Source of the DNA: Actinoalloteichus_B caeruleus | GTDB taxonomy: Bacteria > Actinomycetota > Actinomycetes > Mycobacteriales > Pseudonocardiaceae | Length of the DNA: 64,000 bases | Strand: one strand, 5' to 3' | NCBI RefSeq assembly: GCF_000718005.1 | Contig: NZ_JODV01000009.1 | In this document: in pieces, positions 10,464 to 20,443 of the stretch | How positions within the stretch are numbered: the stretch's first letter is position 1 | How the letters are laid out: every line of letters starts with the position of its first letter | Notes under the pieces: generated by a model | Seen by the model: the letters and a program-made list of their open reading frames with translations, nothing else | Told to the model about the DNA's origin: nothing | The model's database searches: none | Program-made: the position numbers and the translations under genes

Positions 10464-13400
10464 GTGCGCCGCCGTTTCAGCGTCACCCTCGTGCTGGCCG
10501 CACTCGTGCCAGCGTTGTTCCTGGTCGCCCCGCCCAGACAGGCGGAAGCGTCCCCCCAGTTCACCGCCCTGCTGTTCACCAAGGCCGTCGGCTGGGTCCA
10601 CGACTCCATCCCCGCCGGGATCGACATGGTGCACCGGCAGGCCGAGGAGCACGACTTCGACCTCGTGCACACCGACGACTCCGCCATCTTCAACGACGAC
10701 GACCTCGCCCAGTTCGACGTCATCATCATGTTGCAGAACTCCGGGATGGTGTGGGAGACCGACGAGGAACGCGCCGCGGTGCAGGACTACCTGCGGGGCG
10801 GTGGGGGCATCGTCGCCATCCACAACACCCTGGACATGGGCATCGAGGACGAGTTCCCCTGGTGGGACGAGGTGATCAACGGCGGCCCGTCCATGCCCAG
10901 CCACTCACCGGGGACCCTGGACGGCACCGCCCGGGTCCTGGACCGCGTCCACCCCTCCACCCGGCACCTGCCGGACCGCTGGCAGCGGGCCGAGGAGTGG
11001 TACAACTTCGATTACAGCGCCCGGGGCAACGTGCACGTCCTCGTCGACGCCGACGAGCGGACCTTCAACCCCGGCGGCGACGCGATGGGGCCCGACCACC
11101 CCATCTCCTGGTGCCACACCCCCGAGGGCGGTCGGGTGTGGGCCACCGCGATGGGCCACGAGATCGCCTCCTTCACCGACGACCCCGAGTTCTACCAGCA
11201 CGTCGTGGGCGGCACCCTGTGGGCCGCCGGGGTCGAGGCCGGCGACTGCGGCGGAACGGTGTGGGAGTACTTCGAGAAGACCCCGCTGGACACCGCCATC
11301 AGCGACCCGATGCAGCTGGGTGTGGCCGAGGACGGCCGGGTGTTCTTCGCCGAACGCGGCGGCGCCGTCAAGGTCTTCGACCCCGCCACCAACGCGACCA
11401 CCACCGCGCACCGGCTCGACGTCTACACCGGCGGTGAGGACGGCCTGGTCGGCCTGGCCCTCGACCCGGACTTCGCCGAGAACGACTGGATCTACCTGTA
11501 CTACTCGCCGATCGACAGCGAGGAGGACGTCAACCGGCTGTCCCGGTTCACCGTGGCCGGCAACGCCCTCGAACCGGCCACCGAGGAGGTGCTGTTGGAG
11601 GTGCCCGGCTACCGCAGCCGCACCTACCCGGAGCCGGGGCACACCGGCGGCGCGTTGGCCTTCGGCCCGGACGGCACCCTCTACCTGGGCGTCGGAGACG
11701 ACGTCGCCCCCAACCTGTCCCCGGACTGGCAGGGCTACGCCCCCATCGACTGGCGTGAGGGCCAGGAGATGCTGGACGCGGCCCGCACCTCCGGCAACAC
11801 CAACGACCTGCGCGGCAAGATCCTGCGGATCCAACCGTTGGACGAGGGTGGCTACGCCATCCCCGAGGGCAACCTGTTCCCCCCGGGCACGGCCGACACC
11901 CTGCCCGAGATCTACGCGATGGGTTTCCGCAACCCGTTCCGGTTCAGCGTGGACCAGGAGACCGGCTACCTGCACGTCTCCGACTACGGGCCCGACCGGG
12001 GCGGCCCCACCACCGACCGGGGCCCCGAGGGCCTGGTCGAGTACAACCTGCTGAAGGAACCGGGCAACTACGGCTGGCCGTTCTGCCACGGCGACAACCA
12101 GCCCTACGCCCCCTACGACCCCGACACCGGTGAGGTCGGCGAGAAGTTCGACTGCGACAACCTGGTGAACGAGTCGCCGAACAACACCGGCCTGGTCGAG
12201 CTGCCCCCGGCCCAGGCCCCGCTGGTCTGGTACGGCTACGACGAGTCGCCGCACTTCCCCGAGCTGGGCTCGGGCGGCAGCGGGCCGATGAGCGGCCCGG
12301 TGTACCGGTACGACCCGGACAACCCGTCGGAGACGAAGTTCCCCGAGTACTACGACGGCGCCCACTTCCTCTACGAGTGGACCCGGGACTACGTCAAGGA
12401 GATCCGCCTCGACGAGGACCACGAACTGCTCAAGATCAACGACTTCCTCGACGACGAGGAGTTCCGCAAGCCGATGGACATGGGCTTCGGCCCCGACGGC
12501 GCCCTGTACGTGCTGGAGTGGGGCAGCCAGTTCGGCGGCGGGAACTCCGACGCCGGGCTGTACCGCATCGAGTACAACCAGGGCCAGCCCAAACCGGTCG
12601 CCGTGGCCAGCGCATCCCGCACCAACGGGGGACTGCCGCTGGACGTGGCGTTCTCCAGCGAGGGCAGCTACGACCGGGGCGGCGGTGACCTGGAGTTCGC
12701 CTGGGACCTGACCGGGGACGGGGTGGTCGATTCCACCGAACCCAACCCCGAGCACCGCTACTCCCGGCGGGGCGTGTACCGGGCGCAACTGGTGGTGACC
12801 AACCCCGACGGGGCCAGCGCCCACGCCAACCTGGAGATCACCGTCGGCAACACCGCCCCCGAGGTGTCGGTGGACTGGCCGCCGAAGGGCGGGTTCATCG
12901 AGTTCGGTGACGACGTGTCCTACGAGGTCTCGGTCACCGACGTCGAGGACCGGCACACCGACTGCGACCGGGTGCTGGTGAACCCGGCGCTGGGCCACGA
13001 CGACCACGAGCACCCCACCGAGGACCTGCCCGGCTGCGGGAACACCGTGAACACGGCTGACCTCGGCGGACACCCGGAGGGCGCCAACCTCTACTACGTG
13101 CTCAACGCCCGCTACACCGACGACGGCTGGTTCGACCAGGCGCCACCGTTGACCGGCTACGACAAGGTGATCCTCCAACCCAAGCACAAGCAGGCCGAGT
13201 ACTTCACCGACTCCAGCGGGGTGCGGGTGGTCCGCGACGAGGGCGCCGAGTCGGGCGCACGGGTGGGTGACGTCAGCGACGGCGACTGGATCGCCTTCGA
13301 CCCGATGAACCTGGTCGGCATCGACGCGGTGAGCTACCGGGTGTCCTCGGTCGCCTCGGGTGGGTCGATCGAGCTGCGGTTGGACTCCCCCGACGGCGAG

Positions 13401-13592
13401 CTGGTGGCCACCACCGAGGTCCCCAACACCGGCGGCTGGTCCAGCTACGAGTCGACGGAGGTCACCGCGCTGCCGGAACTGGACACCACGCACACCGTGT
13501 ACCTGGTGTTCCGGACCGCGACGAACAACAGCTTCGACCTGGACTCCCTGCTGTTCGAGGGAGCCGGAGTGGGGGTGCCCCCGGCGAGTTGA
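10464..13592 (+). CDS. Secreted ThuA / PQQ-type sugar dehydrogenase / PKD / CBM6 multidomain protein
   Basis: 1042 residues. The start is GTG 10464, preceded by a strong GAGGAGGAG; a GTG 33 nt upstream lacks one. Sec-type signal peptide ends near residue 30 (QAEAS). Domains: ThuA-like (about 35-265; DVIIMLQNSGMVW, GGGIVAIHNTLDM); glucose/sorbosone dehydrogenase beta-propeller (about 275-710; HTGGALAFGPDGTLYLGVGDD, MGFRNPFRF); PKD domain (about 715-800); a linker domain; and a C-terminal CBM6-like module (about 940-1040; GDWIAFDPMNLVGIDAVSYR). By family it would oxidise sugars outside the membrane with PQQ while bound to polysaccharide. A terminator follows. PQQ synthesis genes are not in this window. 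Confidence 0.9.
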   Translation: MRRRFSVTLVLAALVPALFLVAPPRQAEASPQFTALLFTKAVGWVHDSIPAGIDMVHRQAEEHDFDLVHTDDSAIFNDDDLAQFDVIIMLQNSGMVWETDEERAAVQDYLRGGGGIVAIHNTLDMGIEDEFPWWDEVINGGPSMPSHSPGTLDGTARVLDRVHPSTRHLPDRWQRAEEWYNFDYSARGNVHVLVDADERTFNPGGDAMGPDHPISWCHTPEGGRVWATAMGHEIASFTDDPEFYQHVVGGTLWAAGVEAGDCGGTVWEYFEKTPLDTAISDPMQLGVAEDGRVFFAERGGAVKVFDPATNATTTAHRLDVYTGGEDGLVGLALDPDFAENDWIYLYYSPIDSEEDVNRLSRFTVAGNALEPATEEVLLEVPGYRSRTYPEPGHTGGALAFGPDGTLYLGVGDDVAPNLSPDWQGYAPIDWREGQEMLDAARTSGNTNDLRGKILRIQPLDEGGYAIPEGNLFPPGTADTLPEIYAMGFRNPFRFSVDQETGYLHVSDYGPDRGGPTTDRGPEGLVEYNLLKEPGNYGWPFCHGDNQPYAPYDPDTGEVGEKFDCDNLVNESPNNTGLVELPPAQAPLVWYGYDESPHFPELGSGGSGPMSGPVYRYDPDNPSETKFPEYYDGAHFLYEWTRDYVKEIRLDEDHELLKINDFLDDEEFRKPMDMGFGPDGALYVLEWGSQFGGGNSDAGLYRIEYNQGQPKPVAVASASRTNGGLPLDVAFSSEGSYDRGGGDLEFAWDLTGDGVVDSTEPNPEHRYSRRGVYRAQLVVTNPDGASAHANLEITVGNTAPEVSVDWPPKGGFIEFGDDVSYEVSVTDVEDRHTDCDRVLVNPALGHDDHEHPTEDLPGCGNTVNTADLGGHPEGANLYYVLNARYTDDGWFDQAPPLTGYDKVILQPKHKQAEYFTDSSGVRVVRDEGAESGARVGDVSDGDWIAFDPMNLVGIDAVSYRVSSVASGGSIELRLDSPDGELVATTEVPNTGGWSSYESTEVTALPELDTTHTVYLVFRTATNNSFDLDSLLFEGAGVGVPPAS

Positions 13593-13677
13593 GCGCCGGA
13601 GGTCGCGGCGGACCCCGGTGACCGGCCGAGGGCCGGCTGACCGAGGGCCGCCGTGCCCACGGGATCGGTGCGGACAC

Positions 13678-13714
13678 GCGGTGGCGGGTGGGCGGGGTGC
13701 CCACCCGCCACCGC
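13678..13714 (+). terminator. Strong hairpin terminator
   Basis: Perfect 16-bp stem (13678-13693 with 13699-13714) around a 5-nt GGGGT loop, in the gap between the dehydrogenase gene and the convergent small gene. No T tract; it may serve both strands. Confidence 0.65.
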
Positions 13715-13932
13715 CGCACCGCGTCCGGTGCGGGAGCCGCGACGACCGGGACGGGGCCAGCGGTGGGCCGGGCGGGTGACCCGGCGGACCCACCACACGC
13801 GGGGTGCTCCGCCGGGACGAACCGCCGACGCTGGTCCCCGGTTCCGGACCGGCGAGCCGGCCCTCCCGGGGGCGGGGCGCTTCGCCGGTCCGCCCTCCTC
13901 GCCCCCTCCTCGCCCCCAGCTCGTCCCCGGGC

Positions 13933-14277
13933 TCAGCCGCAGACGAGCTGCCGGATCTGGCGCACCAGGTCCTCTGCCTCCGAACCGCCGATCGCCCGCA
14001 GCGTGTCGTCCCCCCGGTCGCTGGGGTTGAGGACGGCCTTGACGATGTCGGCGACCCGGCTGCCCAACAGGTAGAGCCGGACCACGTCCTCCTGGTTGGG
14101 CGGGAGCTCCCGGGGCAGGTGCCCGAGACCGTGCGATTCGAGCTTCCGGCTGATGTCGCTGCGCACGTGCACCCCGAGCCGTCCCGCCCCCTGGATCTTC
14201 TTCAGCGTGTCCATCGTCGTCTTGTGCAGCCCGTCGTTGTTGGTGACGGCGGTGCGAAGCTCCTCGTAGGTGTTCAC
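13933..14277 (-). CDS. Conserved-looking small protein of unknown function
   Basis: 114 residues, start GTG 14277 with a GGGGGA upstream. Predicted all-helical, soluble, no signal peptide and no cysteine except near the C-terminus (QLVCG). Its codon use is less GC-extreme than its neighbours, and its charge pattern (TTMDTLKKIQGAGRLGVHVR) is that of a real protein rather than an antisense frame. No family recognised. Stands alone between a terminator and a 450-bp gap. Confidence 0.6.
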   Translation of the reverse strand: MNTYEELRTAVTNNDGLHKTTMDTLKKIQGAGRLGVHVRSDISRKLESHGLGHLPRELPPNQEDVVRLYLLGSRVADIVKAVLNPSDRGDDTLRAIGGSEAEDLVRQIRQLVCG

Positions 14278-14727
14278 CGTTCCCCCAGGATCACGTGGTC
14301 AGCTCTACTGATCATCAATGTGGAAGATGACACCCGGCGGAACAAGGGCCACCTGGCTGAAACCTTTCCGCGAACCTCGGTGGCCCAGTTCCCGCGCACT
14401 GAGGGAAATGCCGGCCCGGTTCCGTCAACCGTTCTCGCCCGACGACTTCCGGGGATCCGGGCGACGGTGTCGGGGCAGGAAGCTCTCCACCTCCAGGCGC
14501 CGACGGGAACCGGTCACCGGCGGTGCCACGCGAGCAACCCGCGGCTCCGCTGCCACCGGGGACCTGACCCACTCGTCAACGACCCGGTCGTCGCCGAGGC
14601 CCATCGGTGGACGGAGACCCACGGGCAGCGCGACCCACCGGGTCGACCGCCCCCGCCAGGACTCGGCTGACCGGCCCAGCCGCCCGAGTGCGCGGCCCAC
14701 CACTGCCCACGGCCGCCGCGAACCAGG
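14278..14727. other. 450-bp gap without a gene
   Basis: Lies between the small leftward gene and the end of the leftward helicase gene. Frames here have unfavourable composition. It should hold the promoter of the small gene; the AT-richer stretch TCTACTGATCATCAATG at about 14306 is the likeliest place. Nothing else seen. Confidence 0.4.
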
Positions 14728-17496
14728 TCAGTCGGCGTCCGCTTCAGGCGCGAACCCGTCGTAGTCGGCCAACCACCCCAACGCCCGGTAGTCACCGCGC
14801 CAGGTGAACACCGCGGCCCCCCGATGCCGCACCGGGCCCTCCGGGTAGTGCGACTCCGCCTCCCCCCGGTGCAGGGGTGTCAGGTGGAACGCCCGACCGG
14901 CCCAGGTCGCCAACACGCACCCGGTGGGCCCGGTCGCCCGCACCAGGTCCCCCAGCTCCTCCACCTGCACCCGGGTCGCCCGATCCCGCAGCAGCGCGGC
15001 GTAGTCGGCCTCGTCGAGCCGGCAGTTCCTCGGCATCCCCGACGAGGTCCAGTCGGGACTGGTCAGGCCCCGCGCGGTCGCCGCCCGGAACAGGGGAGGC
15101 ACCCCGTCGGCCGCGTGCACCGGAGTCGCCATCTGCTCGACCATCCACAACAGCCGGCCGGCCCCCCGGGACGGTTGGCAGCGCCGCCAGCGCACCCGCC
15201 GGCCCAGGTCCGCCGCCACGATCGCCACCCAGGGGTGAACGGTGCCCAACTGGCCCTGGGTGCCCAACCAGTGCAGGTAGCGCGGCGCCTCCTCCAGCAC
15301 CGCGTACATCGTCGGGTAGGGGATGCCGCCGATCACCCGGGCCCGGGGGTGGAACGACCGGGGGCTGTTGGCGACGGTGAGCAGCACGGCGCGGGCCAGG
15401 TCGCCCTGCGCGTAGGCGGTGTGGCTGACCAGCGGCCCCCGCCCCGCCCCGGCCCGGGGCTCCGGATCGGGGGTGACGTCCAGCCGGCCACCGGTGGCCA
15501 GCAGTCGGGCCACGGTGGGTTTGATGTCCTCGCTGACCGGGGCGTTCAGCAGGCGGGGGACCACGCCGGCGAGGGTGTCCACCAGCACGCGTTCCGCGGC
15601 GTCGGCGTCACCGGGCACGGCCGCCCTGGCCAACGCGGTCCGCAACTGTTGACCCACGGTCGTGGACACCATGAGCCGCGCAGTCAGCACCCCGAGCTCG
15701 GTCGGGGTGAACCGTTCGACGCCGTCGGACCCGGTGGTCGCGGTCAGGAAGTCACCGTCCACCAGGAACGACAGCGCCTGCCGCAGGGGCGCGAGGCTCC
15801 GACTGCCCTGGTGGTGGGCCAGGGTCCCCACCCACCACGCCTCGGCCTCCTCCACCGTGGAGAGGCGCTGTTGCACGGCCTCGGCGAGCACGTGGTCGGG
15901 CAGGCTGGACTGGATCTGGGAGGACACGGTGTTCCCGGCGACCAACCGCCCCTGCCACCGGGGCCGTTCGGTCTCGTCCACCACCAGGAACGCCCAGCCC
16001 TGGTCCTCACCCGCCCCCACCCGGCCGGCCCGGCCGAACATCTGCTGGACGGTGGCCACGTCGATCTCGTCGAAGCCGACCTGGGTGTCGCGGACGACCA
16101 CCGCCCGGGCCGGCAGGTTCACCCCGGCCGCGACGGTGGAGGTCGCGACCAGCACCGACAGCTCCCGGGACCGGAATCCACGTTCGGCCTCGCGCCGGTG
16201 GTCCCAGCCCTTGTAGTGCAGGCCCACGCCCGCCCCCAGGCACACCTCGTGCAGCCGTTCGAGGTCGTCCGGGTGCACCCCGTCGGTGCGGGCACCCCGG
16301 CTGGCGGCGATGATCAGGGCGGTGCGGCGCACCGACCGTTTGCTGCCGCAGAACACCAGGACGCTGCCGCCGTCGGCGGTGACCCGGTCGGTGATGCTCG
16401 CCGCCAACCGGGTGCGGGTCGCGTCGGTAGCAGCCCAGTCGCCGCTGATCGGGATCATGGGCAGCTGCCAGGTGAGGCGGCTCGGCCGCCAGCCGATGCG
16501 CACCAGCCGCGCCCCCAACCAGGTCGCCACCTGGTCGGCGTTGGACACCGTGGCCGACAGGCCCACCAGGCGCAGCGCCGTGGCGTCGCCCCGCATCCGG
16601 GCGAGCAGCGCCTCCAGCACCGGGCCCCGGGTCTGGTCGCCGAGCAGGTGGATCTCGTCGACGATGACGCAGCCGACCTCGTCCAGCGCCTCCCGCAGCG
16701 ACGAGGTCCGGCAGATGGCCTCGAACTTCTCCGTGGTGGCCACCCACAGGTCGGCGTCGCGGACCCGGCTGACGTCCACGCTGTACTCGCCGGAGAGCCG
16801 TTCCACCCGCAGGCCGTGCCCGCGCCACCCCTGGAGTTCCTGGTCGAGCTCGTCGGTCAGGGACCGTTGCGGCACCAGCCAGGCCGCCTTGCGGCCCTGC
16901 CCCAGGATGGCCCGCAGGGCGGCGGCCATGCCGATGACCGTCTTGCCCGACCCCGTGGGTGCCACCACCATCAGGTGGCCGTCGTGGTCGACGACGTGCG
17001 GGACCGCCTCGGCCTGGGCCGGGTTGAACGTCGGGAAGGGCAGGAACCGCGCCCACTCCGGGGGCGTGAGTTCGGCGACCGGGACGGTGGCCCCGGCGGC
17101 GGGACCGGTGTCGGCGTGGGCGTGCCAGAGCAGGTCGAAGGCCTCCCGCGCCGCCTCGGCGGACCGCCCGTCGGTGCGGACGAGCCGGGCCGGCCCGACG
17201 CGACCCAGGTCGCACTCGGCGCTGATCACGGTGAGCCGGTCGCGGCCCCGCGCGTCCTGGTACTCGGCGATCGTCTCCTGTTCCAGGAGGTAGGGCATCT
17301 GGCGCACCGGGACGGAACTGGCCGCCAACTTCTCCCGCAGCACGGTGAAGCGGTCGTCGGCGGGCAGCAGCACCCGGAACTCGGTGTCGCCGGGCACCTC
17401 GGCCGGCAGGGCGTCCGGGTCGGTGATCTTCATCCACTGGCGCCGCGGGATGGTCCCGCCCACCGGCCGCCACAGTTCGTCGGCCGGGAGTGACAC
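14728..17496 (-). CDS. Ski2/HelY-like superfamily 2 DEAD/DEAH helicase
   Basis: 922 residues. Start GTG 17496 with GAGAGAGG 6 nt upstream; the open frame runs further but the extension is low-quality. Walker A APTGSGKT (179-186), DEIH box (280-283), SAT motif III (LVGLSATVS, near 314) and motif VI QMFGRAGR (485-492) are intact, so ATP-driven unwinding is expected. The first 150 residues and the last 330 are outside the helicase core; the C-terminal part, with several Trp/His-rich segments, is not recognised. Solo gene. Could act in RNA turnover, DNA repair or defence; context does not decide. Confidence 0.88.
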   Translation of the reverse strand: MSLPADELWRPVGGTIPRRQWMKITDPDALPAEVPGDTEFRVLLPADDRFTVLREKLAASSVPVRQMPYLLEQETIAEYQDARGRDRLTVISAECDLGRVGPARLVRTDGRSAEAAREAFDLLWHAHADTGPAAGATVPVAELTPPEWARFLPFPTFNPAQAEAVPHVVDHDGHLMVVAPTGSGKTVIGMAAALRAILGQGRKAAWLVPQRSLTDELDQELQGWRGHGLRVERLSGEYSVDVSRVRDADLWVATTEKFEAICRTSSLREALDEVGCVIVDEIHLLGDQTRGPVLEALLARMRGDATALRLVGLSATVSNADQVATWLGARLVRIGWRPSRLTWQLPMIPISGDWAATDATRTRLAASITDRVTADGGSVLVFCGSKRSVRRTALIIAASRGARTDGVHPDDLERLHEVCLGAGVGLHYKGWDHRREAERGFRSRELSVLVATSTVAAGVNLPARAVVVRDTQVGFDEIDVATVQQMFGRAGRVGAGEDQGWAFLVVDETERPRWQGRLVAGNTVSSQIQSSLPDHVLAEAVQQRLSTVEEAEAWWVGTLAHHQGSRSLAPLRQALSFLVDGDFLTATTGSDGVERFTPTELGVLTARLMVSTTVGQQLRTALARAAVPGDADAAERVLVDTLAGVVPRLLNAPVSEDIKPTVARLLATGGRLDVTPDPEPRAGAGRGPLVSHTAYAQGDLARAVLLTVANSPRSFHPRARVIGGIPYPTMYAVLEEAPRYLHWLGTQGQLGTVHPWVAIVAADLGRRVRWRRCQPSRGAGRLLWMVEQMATPVHAADGVPPLFRAATARGLTSPDWTSSGMPRNCRLDEADYAALLRDRATRVQVEELGDLVRATGPTGCVLATWAGRAFHLTPLHRGEAESHYPEGPVRHRGAAVFTWRGDYRALGWLADYDGFAPEADAD

Positions 17497-18033
17497 AGTG
17501 GACCTCTCTCCTCGGCGACGGGTGCAGCGCAGTATAGCCAGCCGGGAAACCGCTGGTAGACAAGGGTTTCCGCGTCGGCGGCCGTGGGCGCGCGGGGGCG
17601 TGGTCGCGGGTGTCGGGGGCGGTTCGGCGACCCCCGTCCTCGAACTCGACATCAGCCGGTGCACCGGGCCGGCGGTGGCGTGGACGTCGCCGAGACCACC
17701 CGGTCGGCTCGGCCCGGCGTGGCCGGTCGGGGAACTTCCGCCGCCGGGACTCCCTGCCCGTCGGCGTCCCCCCGCGCCTCTTCCGGAAGCCCAGGACGAC
17801 GGGGGGAACCGGGGGCCCCGCCGTCACGGGAACGTCCACACCGGTCGGCGGGCGGCCCCGGGGACGCCGAGGACCTCGTGCCGCCCGTCGGCCACGGCGG
17901 CACCGGTGCGCCGGCGGCCCTCGGCGCAGGACGCACCGAGAACCCGGGCCGACCCGGCCCATGAACTCCGAAACCCGACCGGCCCCACCACGGCCCGGTC
18001 CGGGCGTCGCTGCCCCGCGCCAGGTGGCCACGG
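17497..18033 (-). promoter_or_regulatory. Upstream gap of the helicase gene, with a -10 candidate
   Basis: A TATACT hexamer on the minus strand (17531-17536) lies 34 bp before the helicase start and is a good -10; no convincing -35 at 16-19 bp is seen. The remaining 500 bp up to the exporter stop at 18034 hold no gene I can support. Confidence 0.4.
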
Positions 18034-19035
18034 TCATCCGCGTCGACGCGACCGGCTCGCCGGTTCCGGCACTCCCCGCTCGGCGACCACCGCCGGACCC
18101 GTGGGTTCCGGCCCGGGCCGCGACCGGACGCGGACGGCGAGCCCCGCGCAGGCGATGACGGCCGCACCGGCCAGGGCGGTCCGCCAGCCCAGGACCTCAC
18201 CCAGCAGCACCGCCGCCCACGCCACGCTGAGCACCGGTTGGACGAGCTGGACCTGGCTGACGCTGGACATCGGACCGATCGCGAGCCCCCGGTACCAGGC
18301 GAAGAAGCCGAGGAACATGCTCACCAGGGAGAGGTAGGCGAACGCCGCCCACCCGGCCGCATCGCCGGTCAACGGTTGCCGGGCGATCGACAGGCCGGTG
18401 AACGCGACCATCAGCGGCGCTGCCACCACCAGCGCCCACGAGATCGTCTGCCAGGCGCCGAGTTCCCGGGCGAGCAGCCCGCCCTCGGCATAGCCGATGC
18501 CGCCCGCGACGACCGCGCCGAGCAGCAGCAGGTCAGCCCAGTTCGGACCGTCGAACCCGCCGCCCCGGGTGGCGGTGAACAGGACGGTGACCGCCGCGCC
18601 GGCCACCGCGACCACCCAGAACGCCCTGGGCGGGCGTTCACCGCCCCGCAGGACCGCCAGCACCGCCGTCGCGGCGGGCAGCAGCGCGATCACGACCGCG
18701 CCCTGGCTGGCGGGAACCGAGGTGAGCGCGAAGGACGTGAGCACCGGGAAGCCGACGACGACGCCCCCGGCGACGACGGCGAGGCGGAACCACTGGCGGC
18801 CCCGGGGGAGCCGCTGCCGGGTGAGGCCCAACGCGGCCGCCGCGAGCACCGCCGCGACGACCGCCCTGCCGCTGCCGACGAACAGCGGCGACATCCCCGC
18901 GCCCTCCACCGCGATCCGCGTGAGCGGAACGGTGAAGGAGAACGCGGTAACACCGAACAGACCCCAGCCCAGACCGGCCCACGACGGCGATAGCGGAGCC
19001 CGCGGAGCGGGAGTAGCGCTACTCTGATCCCTCAT
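18034..19035 (-). CDS. EamA/DMT-family transporter
   Basis: 333 residues with ten predicted membrane helices in two EamA repeats (first near 20-145, second near 155-300; conserved GPNWADLLLLGAVVAGGIGYA and GPMSSVSQVQLVQPVLSVAWA). The family exports small metabolites or amino acids. ATG 19035 is chosen because it begins the conserved protein; it shares the CATG tetranucleotide with the start of the divergent MocR gene. That arrangement strongly suggests the MocR protein regulates this exporter. Confidence 0.9.
   Translation of the reverse strand: MRDQSSATPAPRAPLSPSWAGLGWGLFGVTAFSFTVPLTRIAVEGAGMSPLFVGSGRAVVAAVLAAAALGLTRQRLPRGRQWFRLAVVAGGVVVGFPVLTSFALTSVPASQGAVVIALLPAATAVLAVLRGGERPPRAFWVVAVAGAAVTVLFTATRGGGFDGPNWADLLLLGAVVAGGIGYAEGGLLARELGAWQTISWALVVAAPLMVAFTGLSIARQPLTGDAAGWAAFAYLSLVSMFLGFFAWYRGLAIGPMSSVSQVQLVQPVLSVAWAAVLLGEVLGWRTALAGAAVIACAGLAVRVRSRPGPEPTGPAVVAERGVPEPASRSRRRG
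19011..19024 (+). promoter_or_regulatory. MocR operator and leaderless promoter candidate
   Basis: GAGTAGCGCTACTC is a perfect 14-bp palindrome. TACTCT (19020-19025) within it is a -10 hexamer ending 8 nt before ATG 19034, so the MocR mRNA may be leaderless. CGATAGCGGA occurs on both sides (18988-18997 and 19042-19051) as a direct repeat; MocR regulators often bind direct repeats. The site lies inside the first codons of the exporter gene. Confidence 0.5.
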
Positions 19036-20443
19036 GTCCCACGATAGCGGAACGCGGATCGCGGCGGACCTGCGCGCGTGGATCGCGGCGGCCGCCCCCG
19101 GCACGCGACTGCCCTCCACCCGGACCCTGGTGGCCCGGTACGGGGCCAGCCCGATCACGGTGCAGCGGGCGCTGCGGGTCCTGGTGGACCAGGGCGTGGT
19201 GGAGACCCGACCGGGGGTGGGGAGCTTCGTCCGGGCACCCCGGATCGCCCGGCCACGGGACTACGGATGGCAGACGGCGGCGCTGGGGGCGCCGGCCACC
19301 CGCCCCCCGGTCTCGACGGCACTGCGCAGCACCCCCAACGACGTGACCGCGTTGAACTCCGCCTACCCCGACCGGGAACTGCTGCCCGAGCGCCTGGTCC
19401 GGGCGGCGTTCACCCGCGCGGCCCGGGGCGACGTCGCGCTCACCCGCCCCCCACCCGCCGGCCTGCCCGAACTCCAGGCGTGGTTCGCCGCCGAACTCGC
19501 CGCCGCCACCCCCGGCGGTGTCTCGCCACCCACCCCCGGGGACGCCATCGTCCTGCCCGGCAGTCAGAGCGGCCTCGGATCCACCTTCCGCGCGCTGGTC
19601 GGAGCCGGACAACCCCTCCTGGTGGAGTCGCCCACCTACTGGGGGGCGATCTCGGCGGCGGCGCGCACCGGCGTCCGGCTGGTGCCCGTCGCCAGCGGGG
19701 CGCACGGCCCCGACCCCGACGAGGTCGCCGACGCGTTCGCCCGGACCGGGGCCCGCGTGTTCTACGCCCAACCGCACTTCGCCAACCCCACCGGGGCCCG
19801 CTGGTCGCCCGACCTCGCCGAGCGGATCCTCGACGTCGTGCGCCGCCACCGCGCGTTCCTGGTCGAGGACGACTGGGCCCACGACCTCGGCATCACCGCC
19901 GAGTCGGCTCCCCTCGCCGCCCGGGATGACGCCGGCCACGTCGTGTACCTGCGGACGTTGACCAAGAGCGTCTCCCCCTCGGTCCGCGTCGCCGCCGTCC
20001 TCGCCCGGGGCCCGGTGCGGGAACGGCTGCTCGCCGACGTGCAGGCGGAGTCGTTGTACGTCAGCGGCCTGCTCCAGGCCGTCGCCCTCGACGTCGTCAC
20101 CCAACCCGCCTGGCGAACCCACCTCCGGTCGCTGCGCCGGGCGCTCGCCGCCCGCCGTGACCTGCTGGCCGACGCGCTCCACGAGCACGTCCCCACCGCC
20201 AGGGTGGAGGCGGTGCCCGAGGGCGGGCTGGGGCTCTGGGTGCGCCTGCCCGACGCCGTGGACGTGCACCGGCTCGCCCGGGACTGCGAGGCTGAGGGGG
20301 TGGTGGTCGTCCCGGGGGACGGCTGGTTCCCCGCCGAGCCGACCGGCTCCTACCTGCGGCTCACCTACTCGGGGCCGGACCCGGGTGCCTTCCCCGACGC
20401 CGCGCGCCGACTCGGGGATGCGGTGGCCCGACAGCTGCCCTGA
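19034..20443 (+). CDS. MocR/PdxR-type GntR regulator with aminotransferase domain
   Basis: 469 residues. N-terminal winged helix-turn-helix of the GntR family (about 1-75; LPSTRTLVARYGASPITVQRALRVL) joined to a class I aminotransferase-like domain (about 95-465). Lys311 in LRTLTKSVSPSVR is the expected PLP-binding lysine, and FVEDDWAHD-like sequence (VEDDWAHD) precedes it. Such proteins sense PLP or an amino compound and control neighbouring genes, here the EamA exporter transcribed in the opposite direction. No clear SD before ATG 19034, consistent with a leaderless message. Confidence 0.92.
   Translation: MSHDSGTRIAADLRAWIAAAAPGTRLPSTRTLVARYGASPITVQRALRVLVDQGVVETRPGVGSFVRAPRIARPRDYGWQTAALGAPATRPPVSTALRSTPNDVTALNSAYPDRELLPERLVRAAFTRAARGDVALTRPPPAGLPELQAWFAAELAAATPGGVSPPTPGDAIVLPGSQSGLGSTFRALVGAGQPLLVESPTYWGAISAAARTGVRLVPVASGAHGPDPDEVADAFARTGARVFYAQPHFANPTGARWSPDLAERILDVVRRHRAFLVEDDWAHDLGITAESAPLAARDDAGHVVYLRTLTKSVSPSVRVAAVLARGPVRERLLADVQAESLYVSGLLQAVALDVVTQPAWRTHLRSLRRALAARRDLLADALHEHVPTARVEAVPEGGLGLWVRLPDAVDVHRLARDCEAEGVVVVPGDGWFPAEPTGSYLRLTYSGPDPGAFPDAARRLGDAVARQLP

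Noticed and set aside
10905..13796. 963-codon minus-strand frame opposite the ThuA/dehydrogenase gene
   Set aside because: Val/Gly/Asp-rich shadow of the real gene; the plus-strand product has clear domains and a signal peptide.
14824..17493. 889-codon plus-strand frame opposite the helicase
   Set aside because: His/Pro/Gly/Arg-rich antisense of a gene with intact helicase motifs.
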